Assembly (NCBI RefSeq): GCF_018687715.1
Contig: NC_056754.1
Coordinates: 20,703,001 to 20,767,000 of the forward strand
DNA: 64,000 nt
Source of the DNA: Carya illinoinensis
Lineage: Eukaryota > Streptophyta > Magnoliopsida > Fagales > Juglandaceae
Reading direction: 5' to 3'
The position numbers were made by a program, and so were the translations under genes. Shown here piece by piece: positions 28,095 through 40,300 of this stretch; position 1 is the stretch's first letter; each line of letters begins with the position of its first letter. The notes below the pieces were generated by a model, which did not search any database, was not told the origin of the DNA, and saw nothing but the letters and a program-made list of their open reading frames with translations.

Positions 28095-28316
28095 AGATTA
28101 TGCTCTTAAGAATGTATATTACAATATTGGCACAATAGTACAATCCAAACATATAAAAAAAATAAAGGAAATTGAAAAAAGAAATTACGTATTAAAAAAA
28201 TAGGAAAGAAGAAAAAACAAAGAAAACCCAATGCATTCACACAATATACAAAATACACAACAATGAATGAGCTAACACTCAAAAGTCAAAACCAACATCA
28301 CTGGGATCAAACTCCA

Positions 28317-31300
28317 CTAATCATGATTTGCATCTACTGCAGTGCCTGTCCTAGCCTGTGAGATTCGATTAGCATATATTGTAACCAACCGCAGTTGTGT
28401 GCTGTTAAGCCCCTCCAAGTATGGCAAGAATGCTTTTCCAAGCATGATATAAATATCCACTAGACAGAAAACAACAGTCTGTACGACCCAAAATTGACAA
28501 AAGAAGACAACCAAAACAAAATTAGAATTAGACCAGAAAATGAGAGGGGAAAATAATTAAAGTTCATATTCCCCATGATAATGAACGCATTAAAAGCATT
28601 AATATCTAGGGTTAATTGGAAAACTTCAGTGTTCTATGCTATCTCCGTGCCAGCGTCATATTGTTCCGATTGGTAGTATTGTTCTGTAAAGAATAAGGGT
28701 GGGAGAGGGGGAAACTATAAGTAAGCTTCTCATCTCTCATCCTTATTCTGACTCGCTCATCAGCACTCTATTAGGTCCCAAAGCTATTTTTTCATCTCCG
28801 ACATTCATTTCACTTCTAAAAAAACAAATAAATAATCTGAGGTGGCCAAAAAAGGACAGCTAATATTGCAGGCATTATTTTAATCTTGAAGTAAATGTTA
28901 GAAAAAAAACCCAATTAAATCTTAATTCAGAATCAAACCCAGGATGACGAAGTTTACAGCTCATCCCAAGCCCGGCATTTGACCACTATGCTACACCCGA
29001 TTTGTAAACAGGCATTTCTCAACCCTATTAACAAGACATGCACAAAGGGGTTTGGCCATATTAATTAGTAACGACGAGTGATGAGAAGATAAAGCTTAAG
29101 GCTTTTACACTTCTTACATAATGGAAGGAAAAGAGAGTAGAGAAGCATAAAAAAAGAAATAGGGTCAACTGAGATTGCGTTGTGATTAGTTTGTACAGTG
29201 TCAGTGTTACTTAAATATTGTACATAACCACTTCCAATTCTCACCATATTTCCAGTTCTGAGGATAACTATAAAATAAGCCTAAAATTTTCCCAACATTA
29301 CACGCCATCCACGATCCAAGCATACTGTTATGGTGCAGAATTTTATTTTATTTTTTCAAAGTAATAATGGTGCAGATATTAATATGATCAAGTGCAGATA
29401 AAAATACTAGTACCTTACGAACATCTGCACTCTGATTTCCAAATGCTTCAAAAAGAGCAGGCAAAAATGAGGGTAGTTGAGCCATCAGTTCCTCCTGAGA
29501 GAGACGACCCACAAGCTGAAAAGGAAACAAAGGGTCATAACAAAATGGTGTGAATAAAAATAGCACAAGAACTGCAAGAAAAACACATTGCAATTTGGAT
29601 TGGGTAACAAATACGTTGCAATAATTTTTTTTTTTGATAAGTAAATACGTTGCAATAAATAGTTCACTTGATTCATCATTTGTACATAAAAGAGTTAGAT
29701 ATGCTTTAGAAAAAAAAAAAAAAAAAAAAGGAGTTACGAGTCAAATCAGTGGATGTTCTGGGAAATACCTTGGTCAAACAGTTTATGCAAGTAACAAGAG
29801 TTTTCTCATCCTCAGTAACCAATAAAGGGACAATAACCTGCACCATCATTAATGAGAGTATCTCTATTATGTTTTCATAAAAGAAGGGTTAACAAAGCCA
29901 AACGTCTTTCTTCATGTCTTTTACAGGGGGGAGGGGATGGAACAGATCGGAAATGAGAGAGAGACAGAGAGAGAGTTTCTCATCCACATACACTTAAACA
30001 TCTAAAAGGATCATACTGTGACAAAACAGCAGTCAAGCAGTGCTCTGCTTCATTTGAAACCTGAGTATGAAATAGAAAGAATAAGACATGGGAAGGAAAG
30101 TGCAGAGTGAATTAAATATATCATCAGAGATAAGTTACTTTGGGAACCGTATCCTTTGTAACATGAAGCAGCTTCTCAATCACTATCTCAACAGAATCTT
30201 CCATTGCATCTTTCTAGAAACAAGAAACCACAGGGAAAAAAGGTGAGGAAAGGGGGGAAACAAAAAAGACATTTGTTAAGCATGATATACCAATAAGCAG
30301 GAAACGAAAATATAATGATAATTAAAACAATATGAATGCCACCATCCAGCATATACTCACTATATGTGTATGTCTATATACATAACAAACCTGGTTTTTT
30401 AGCATTTCAATAATCAATGAAAGAGCAAGTTCCCGAATTAAGGAATCAGAATCATCTGACACCTCAAGTACAACTGTCAGAATCTGATTGAAGTACTGCA
30501 AAATTACAACAAAACATCATTAGCATAAACTTACATATATATCCGGAAACGTTGCCAAGTAAAAGCCGACATAATTTTTTTTTTGGTAAGTTAAAAAGCT
30601 GACATAATATCAAAATTCTTTTCTCACTAGCAGAGAAAAGTCACTAAGTTTTACTAAACTCTACGTCATTGCTACCATTCAAAATTTATTGCTCACAAAG
30701 AAACGTGCACACAGCGAAGAATAAAAAAAATATATTAACAATTTATGTAAAGCAAACATATAAAAACATTTTTTTATAAGTACCAATCCATAATAAAAAG
30801 CAAACATATAAAAACTTCTTAAAAAGTAAAAGAACAGAACAAAATCAAGTAACAACACCCCACGTGTGCTCGGTTAAGCACAAAAAGCTTGACATGTACA
30901 ATGCTATTTCTCTAACAAAAGATTTAGAAATATAAACTTCATTAATATCCATTGGCAGTCTATGGAAACTGCAAGATAGTTAAAAAGTGAATTGAGTTTA
31001 ACAGGCAAGATTCTACTGCAAATTATTTCGTGTCCCACTAAAGGTTCCAAACACTTAATAGAACAAGACAATGGGCTAACTCCATACAGATGAATGTCAT
31101 TTAAGAATATTGCTTTTCTGCCTGATCACAAGAATATTATCATCCAATCTAACCTTCATTATGTTAGTAAATACATACACACACAAGCATACATTAACAC
31201 ATTAAGTGCACCATGATAGCTTGCAAATGTGGAAACTAATCATACCTTAGTCCAAATAGACTGATCATTGGTCATGGAAGCCTCAATTAACTGCTGAAGG

Positions 31301-34300
31301 GCACCACGCTTACTTGCAGTAGGGTTCTCATTATTCCCATTACTTATCTGAAGTAGAAGAAGGTAAACCTTCACCTCTTGTAAAATTGCAGTAAATCTTT
31401 TCGGCACAATTTTGAGAAAAAAAAAAACTAATGATAAGTTTTAAACTTCCGATGTCACACAACTCACCAGATGAAGAATTTGAGGAATGCTCGGTCCTGC
31501 ATCTGGCATAGGGATAATATCAACAGCTTTTGGTTTGTATTGGTTAAGGTCCAACTCTGTTGGAGCTTCATTAGAATGGCCCAAGGCTCCTGAAAACCCC
31601 AACAGGTCTGACTTCATCAGACCATTAACATCCAGACGAGTGAACAAACCTTCTATGCTTTCACTATTGTCAAAATTTTCTAGTTGGCTAGACCACGAGC
31701 CCAAATGCTGACCAGTAGGGTTGACAGTGTAAGATAGCTCCTTGGTTTTGGAACCAACAATGTCAGCATTAGAACTTGCATCAAAACTCTGATACAGGTT
31801 CTCATGAGTTTCATCAGAAACTGCTTGGCCAATATTTCCAGTAGAACCCCACTTCCTCCCACCATCACCATCAATGGAAGCAGCAGAATATCTTCCATAG
31901 AAATTACTCTTCTTTGATGCACCGATAAATCCTTCTTCAGAGGATGTTCCAACAACATCAGATGGGTCATAAGACTTGAGTCGCTGTCGCTCTTTCTTGT
32001 TCTGCAAAAAGTTCATTAGGTCAACTTCAATGCGAGGAGTGTGCTGTTTAAGGGCTCGTCTCAAGGAATTCTGCTCTTCGACTGATAAACTAAGAATAAA
32101 ATTCAGGACTGATGTTGAATCAAAGTGGGAGTAAACAGATATAATGCACGTAATAGCTGCTTCCTTAAGTTTAGTGTTCTTATCGTGGACCAAAGGAGCC
32201 AATTTAGCAAGCCATAATTTAAGAATCCCGATATTGCCATAACCTTCAGAATTCATTGCATGCTTGTTAAAGGAACTGATAGAAAAATCAATAACAGCTA
32301 ATTTGGCCTTTGGTGATCGCTGTTCATCCAGTGAGCGAAGCAAAGCCGGTAGAAGAGAATCTGTACTGTAAGTTTTGCTAACAACTTCCAAAGTTGTAGA
32401 ACATGCTTGCCTAACTAACTCCTTTGGGTCAATCAACCGTGAGAAAACATGAGGTAATATCCTTTCAATGTAACTCTCAAACGGCTTTCGGCAAGATGGA
32501 ATAATATCTGCAAGCGTCGAGAGAGCAGCCTGTGCAACTTTATGGTGGGGATCATCCAAGTGCTGAAAAAACAACTTCATTACCTTCTCAAAATTCTGGA
32601 CTACTTCTTGAATACCTTTGGGGCCTTGCTGTAGCAAAGAACGAAGATAATTGAAAGCAGCAACCCTGGCAGACCAGTCAGAACTTGCACTGAGTCCTTC
32701 ACTCAGAGCATCGGTAAGCGATGCTGGACCATCTACATAATTTGACATCTCCCCAGGTGACAGCTGGCTATCATCGAAACTCTTTCTCCGGCCTGCAGAC
32801 ATCCTTCCAGCAACATGCTTTCTTAGAAGTGGCCTCTGGAAATTGGGAACATGATTGTTTTGCGTCTCCCTGAAGTTTCCATCTTTGTAAGGCATATCCA
32901 TATACTGCCTATCAATATTGGGATTCATAAATCGCCTAGCTTCCCTTGTGTCATTGTTATCTTCCAAAGACCTCTTGGTTGAGTATGATGAAAATGCTGG
33001 CAGAGGGTCATTTGACACATTACCTCGAGATGAAAATTTACCAGAATCTTTGGAAGCTTGAATCTGGGTGATGATGTCAGACAAACCTAAGCTGCCATTT
33101 CGGTTACTACCTCTGCTGATACTAGACGTAGTTGACTCTGCCAGTAAAGAGTTTGTAAGATGATTAGAAGCTGGGACAGCAGGAGGGAATGGTGGATCAC
33201 GAGATGATGGAGGGTCAACTCCTGCACTAGGGGCAATAATAGAAAAATTTACCACTCACAAGTTGGCCAAATTACTTAAATTATATTTTTTTAACAAAAA
33301 ATAAATAAACATTAACCTTAATAAGGAGAATAATCACTGCATCACTAAATGATTTCATACATGAGACTCGACAACAATTCTTTAATGAAAGAAAAAAATT
33401 AATAAGCCATGTAATTTGGTACCTAGATCCAAACTAGATGATTGGAGTGTTGAAGAATTATGTTTCTCTGACAAATCCAAACCTCTAAGCATGCTCTCAA
33501 TGGCAGTGACCTTCTGTTTGCTTGCATTCAGAACACTTTCAAGACTCCGTTCACTGCCTTTACTAAGTGACTTAGGTTGTGACAGAAGTAGTCCGGAAGA
33601 CAGAGATGTCCCTGACTGTAAACTTGAACTTCTATCCATCGCAACAATAGCAGAAGTTCCATACCCAGCTAGATTTGAGGGAGCAGACGATTGAGATGCA
33701 AAAGATGTCAGTGCACCTCTATCACGGATGGAAGGAGAAGCATGTCGCCTATGTATGCCTCCATCCTCCTCATTTATTATCTGTAGAAAAAATGTTCACA
33801 TCAAGAAATGACTTTTGCCAAAGCAAAAAAACAAAAAAAAAACAAAACAAAACAAAAAAAGAAAAAGAAAAAAAGAAACATCCACGATGTTAGAAGAAAC
33901 GTGTACCCTTTGAATAACAGGATCAAAGGATGAAAATAACCGCCTGGAACGCTCTGGCCAAGTTTTTGCAAACATTCTGTAGCACATTCTTGCAGTTGAT
34001 CGTACCTGCCAAGTTGAATACCTTGAGCATTTATAATTACATGCACTAATAATTAGTTACAATAAAAATGATGATAAGTGCTTTACTAAAATGTGAGGAT
34101 TGGCATTCAATAATGTATTGGGAAAGGCACCCAAATAAATCAACCAAACAAGATTAACCCATAAACCCATTAGGTCATACTCATTCCAACCCCCCCCCCT
34201 TCTCTCTCTCTCCAAAAAACTTTTATATATATATAGATGTAATATCTAGGATTGTATAAGATGGTTAATGGGATTTCACATTGCTTGGGAGAGAGAAGTT

Positions 34301-37300
34301 TAAGCTCTTTACAACGATTCTAAGTGTGATACCCTATAATGAATTATAAGAGTAGGTGATGTATAGGATCTCACATTGCTAGGGAATGAGAAGTTCTTAC
34401 ATTTTATAATGGTTTCAATGGGGCTCCAATTGTATCATTGACTAGTCTTTTTAGAGTATAGGCCTAGATATGGCTTGGGCCTCCCTTGGGATGTTACAAA
34501 TGGTATCAGAGACTATCTCAACCAAAAATGTGGGACTTGAGCGCTGCCACCTACGACGGACAAGCTCGAAGAGGACGTCAGAAATTTAAAGGGGGAGATT
34601 GTGGTACTCTATACTGAATGATAAGGATAAATGGTGTATGGGATCCCACATTTCTTGGCAATGAGAAGTTCTTGCTCCTTATAGTGTTTCTAATAGGCCT
34701 CCAATTGTATCAATAACTAGTTCTTTTGAAGTTTAAGACCAAATGTGGCTTGGGCTTCCCTTAGGGCGTTACACTAAGGGATTGTAATACCCTAAATTGT
34801 GTATAGGAAGGTGGTGAATGAGATTCCACATTACTCGGATAGAAAAGTTCAAGCTCTTTATAATGCTTCCAAGGGGCTTCAATTGTAGCATTGGCTAGTC
34901 CTCCTGGAATATAGGCCCAAGGGTTGTTACATATAAATACATAAGTATATAAAGCTAAAGAAAAGAAAAGCACAACTAAAAAAAGCTAATAAACCCTGAA
35001 ATTGAAGCATCCAGAGAACCTAAAAGAGAAATTTTCTTTAGCCTAGATTTTTCATTTTCAACCACACTTTAATGTAACATGTTTGAAGCGGATGTCCATT
35101 TAGGTGATAGACAAGAAATCACTTAAAATATGCCGCATCAAAAAGTGTGACTGGAGATATAAAATTTACGATGAATAGTACCATTGCTCAATCTGAAAAG
35201 GAGAAATACAATCAAAAGCTCAAAGAACTAGAAAACAATATGCATAAAAGCATATCCTTCATCATGCATAGATGATGCTCTTGTATATGTCCCATGTACT
35301 TGAGCTATTGTCTATCCTTATTATCAATAAAGCTATTGTCTATCCTTATTATCAATAAAACTTTGTTTACCAATAAAAAAACAAAACATATCCTTCAGCT
35401 TATGGATGGGAAGTTGTATTGTAACTCTCATTGTGTAGGCTACAAGGACAACCATAACCATGACCGACATGGATGCGGCTGGGGCAAGTATCACCTATCA
35501 TTCATACCAAGCCAAAAACCATGCAAGGCACATGTCTAAATCCAGCGATCAAAACAAACTAGACCAACTCCAAATATAACTACCTCACTCATTGCATCTG
35601 CAACACAACACCTTATAAGATCTTCATAAAGATCCGCTGAACGCTGTATTTCAGGAGCATCAGCCCAATATTCCAATATCAACAGTGCATATTCACAACA
35701 CCTACAGTACAAAAGAATATAAATGGTGATTGAAAAAATGACAAAACTCCTTCCTCTAAGATTAAAGAAAAAGGTCGTATAGCCATACCTTGCACGGAGA
35801 ATTGCACTACGGTCATTTTTTGCAGAATCAGCTATGCGAGGGAGCACACGGGCAACTTTGCAGTTCCGCAACATCTGTAAAGCAAAAAGATAAGACAAAA
35901 GAGGCAACTACAAAATAACAAAGAAACTAAAAGTTAGCATTACCGTTTTTATGCAGTTATCTGCAGAATCTGCAATTACAAGTACAGTGATCACAACCAG
36001 CTTGAAAAGGACCTGATTATCATATCATAAAATTATTAAAATCTTTCAGCATATCAAGATTGCTATAGTCAGGACAAAAAAAGTTGAGCTTACAGGAATG
36101 AACATCTCAGCACACGCATCAAAATCTCCCAACAGCTCCTTTGACAAAAAGCATAGTAGATGGCATGCCTAGAAAGAATGAAGTATAAGAAAATATATGT
36201 ATACAAAAGACTGTTTGTGTGTGAGTTCTACATATAACCAAAAGATTTTAAGAGGGATGGACTAAATAGATAAGAATTTGTAGTAGAGATACCGCTTGAA
36301 TCCTGTGCAATTTTTACTATCTTTTTTCATGTACTGTTATACGACCAAAACCTAGATTATTAAGAAATTTCACCTGTCTTTCTTTTTAAGTAACAAAACT
36401 TCATTAAGAGGGGCAAAAAACGCAATCTAAGGCCCCGTTTTGATGTTGAGATATCACATCTCATCTCAACATCCAAATATTACTCAAGCAAACACTTTTC
36501 AATTTCAAATCTTCAACCTTTTCATCTAATCATACTTATAAAAAATTAAAAAAAAAAAAAAAACTTTTCATCTAATCATTACAACTTTCCAAAAATTTAA
36601 CTTTTTCAAATCCCAAAACAAAAATAATATTAAAAAGTTATATTCTAACAAGATTTTAACTTTATAATATTTTTATTCAATTTTTTTTCTCTCCTCATTC
36701 CCAATACCCCATGAAATATCTTAACTCAAACTATTTCACTATTATTTACAAACCATTTCACTACTATTTATAGATTTTTCATCTCATCTCAATATCCAAA
36801 CAAGGCCTAAGCACAAAATACATACAAGAAATACTTTTTTTCTAAGCACCGGGCGTCCAAGAACAAAGTCCTGACCAATCCTAGGGGTGCACCTCAGGTA
36901 AATCAAGGGAAAATTCCTCTAGTCTGATAGCCATTAGAAATTTTTGCACCCAAGGGTCCAAACCTTAGATCTCGATGGAGCATACTACCAAGACCAAGGC
37001 TCTTACCACTTGAGCCAACCCCTAGGGGTTGCATACAAAATACACTCCCATCTAAAAGGTTGAATATTCAAAACAAGTTGACAACTATGACCATAAAATA
37101 GTGTAGGTGTTTCCTTCTTGATAATGCACATGTTAGTGTACATATTACAGTTTTTACTTAAAAAGAAGTGTGTATCTTAGTCTCCCCCTCCTGGAATTGA
37201 TTAGCAGTTGCTTGTGCCAAGACATTTATTTCTCAACTTTTTTATTTTGATAATTAAAAAAACATTTCCAACATTAGGCATAAAGGGTGACAAAGTATGA

Positions 37301-40300
37301 ATGAGAAGTAAAAGATTGAGACAATTGCAAAAATAAATTCAAAGCACACTTCAGAAAACAGCAAATATCAAAAGGCATTGCATTTAATTTTAAAAAAAAT
37401 CTGAACAACATTATATAACTGAAAAAGGAAAAGAAGAAAGGGGGAGGGGGGGAGGAACCTACTAACTGCACCTGAAACAAGAAAATGCTAGCGCACCTGC
37501 TTCACTATGCTAGACCTTCGATCAGATAATTGTGTAGTTAGAGGGCCAACAAGTTGCTTCAAGAGTCCCCGGAAGCATGGATAGTCAGTGGCACCTGATG
37601 GAAAGTAAACACATAATAAACATTATTAATCAAAATCGTCATATAATTCATCACCATTCCGGCCAACAAAATGTTTGACAGAACATATCACTTTAGAAGC
37701 ATAGAAAAGTTCAAGCACACGCACAGACAAATGTGCAAGCAAACAGACAAGGAGAGAACGGTAAACCAACCTCCAGAAATAAGGCCTTCAGCTTTCTGCA
37801 TTGCAGCTATCCGGATAGACCAATCTTTTTCTGGTACAAGGGTAGAAGCAATTTTCTCAATTTCCCGTATTAGCTCCTTCTCTGAGTACACTTTGATAGG
37901 TTCTATGGGTTTTTCTGTAACATCTCCTTCTGCTGCACAGAATTTTTTTTTTTTTTTTTTTTAATTTTATTTGGTCGGTAAAGAAGAATTTTATTGAGTG
38001 GACAGAAATAGCATCCAATATAATAACACCACCAACACACTACAGAGAAGACAAAGGTAGAATATACCAAAATTTAAAGAAATGCTCCTACATCATGACA
38101 ATTAGACTTTGCAAGTGAATTGCCGACGACATCACCAATTTTTCCTGAATTTCCCATGTCCCTCACATATAATTTAACATCTCACATAGCTTTATTTGTT
38201 TGAACAGCTGAGCTAAGGAAGATTCTCATGGTCGATAATTTGTGGATGAGGTGAGTTTTGGTGATTGATCGATGTTACATGTGCAGATGTAGTGGAGAAC
38301 CTGTTGACCATCTTTTGCTTCACTGTGATGTTGTCAATGCTTTGTGGATTCATACTTTCAGTCTATTTGGAGTGGATTGGGTAATGCCTAGTAGTGTTGA
38401 AGAGGACAATTACGTCTCCATCATTTTGGATTGCTGGGAAACTTGACTTCTTCACTGATGCAGTGTATTTGAATAGAGATTATCAGAGTTCTGAAGTTCC
38501 GATATCAATGGGAGAGCTTAAAGTTTTCTTCCTTACTGTGGGTGGCTACTCACTACTGCGATAATGTTCTTTCTTAGCTTTTGGGATTTTCTTCGTTTTT
38601 CTTTGAATGCTTAGATGTATTTCTTATATTCTTCCTACGTACTTGGATGTCAACACTTCTAGAGATGAAACAAAAATGCATTTAGAAAACTATTTAATAT
38701 CTCATATATAACAAGAAAAAGAACCAAGCAATAAATAGTTTCAGTTGAAATCTCTTATTAATAGTAAACCAGACAGGAAATGGCAGTCATCAACGATGCA
38801 TTGATACATACATACATTCATAAATGGAGTAAACCAAAGCAAATTCTGTTGTGAATGTGAAAATGACAATTCCAAATAGTTAACATCCAGTCCTAAGGTC
38901 ACAAGTATGTTTACTAATGACTTTTTAACTGTTGCATAGAAAACATAATATATGACCAAACGGTTAACCTAAATGGTGACATATGCATTTGTCACCGAAT
39001 AAAAACAAAAGTTAACAAATGACAGAATATTCGCAATATTTGAGGTGAAAGCATCCTAACCTCCAAAAAGAGACATCTCTCTTGATGAACTCTTAGCCTT
39101 TGGACTACTTCTCTTGGGGTTAAGGCTTGCAGGTTTAACCTCCACAGCAGCAAAATTACCTGCAAGTCCATCTGAAGAGCGAATTTGTGGTTCTATCCTC
39201 TCTAGCCTGGCATATATATCTTTCACCTGAAATTAATTATTGTGGCATAAGTCAACAACTAAATAAGTAAAAAAAAATAATAATAAGTGATTGAAAATGT
39301 AATAGCAACAACCAATCTGCCTATTCGCTGTATATGACACTATCTGATAGTTAGGCAGACAGAGTAACCTATACGGGCAAGATAATAAAATATGAAGGAG
39401 AGGATACAACAAATTAAGATGGGGATGTTCTCAGTTAGATATTGACCATGGATGAAGGAAGATGGTGGCGCTGAAGTTCATCACGGAATTGAGGCCCAGC
39501 CTGTGTATACATCTCCTACAAACAAACAGAAAACATCAGATTAGCTTGCATATGGGTACACAACCTCCATACATTTAAAAAAACTCAGACGAGACTACAG
39601 CAACATCTGCAAGAGCAGTTAAGTAAGATTGAAGTATAGAATATCTGGACCTTCCAGTTACATTTTTTTTTATCAATAAATAAGATTTTATTGATGATAA
39701 GGATAGGCAATAACCCGAGTACATGGGACATATATCTGGACCTTCCAATTACATATGAATCGTCCCTTCAACTAATATAGCATTGACTTTCCAAAACATT
39801 GATTTTGCTTATATTCAAAGCAACATATCAAGCCAACATAGCTACCACGTAAAACTGCATCATACATCACACAACATCAATTCTAACCATTCAATTCAGT
39901 AAATCAATAGATGAATTCCATGCAAAATGCATAAACTGAGAAGGTAATTGCATTCTAGCATAAGTCAATCATGAGGAAAGTTCCAAAGATCAGAAATCAC
40001 ATCAGAACATTCACAAATGGTAAGTTTATACCAATGAAGCATTGAAGACAACAGATTACAGATCTTTGAACAGACTGGAGCATTGAAAAGTTTTCTGGCA
40101 CAATCCAGGCCAAAAAGGCAATTTCCAAAATTACAATGAAATTCAAATGACAAGAATAAAACCTGTATGTTACAGAAACTTTTTTTTTTTTCCTTCTTTC
40201 AAAGAATGATAATCCTGGTAACTGAAGAAGGCAAGACACCCTAAAATCTGAAGAGCATACAGATTGTGGAAAGGGCTGGAGATGGACCAAGACCAAGCCC

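Noticed and set aside
36835..37030. Functional tRNA genes at the SINE heads
   Set aside because: Only A- and B-box-like segments remain; no cloverleaf can be closed and the copies are dispersed with poly-A tails.
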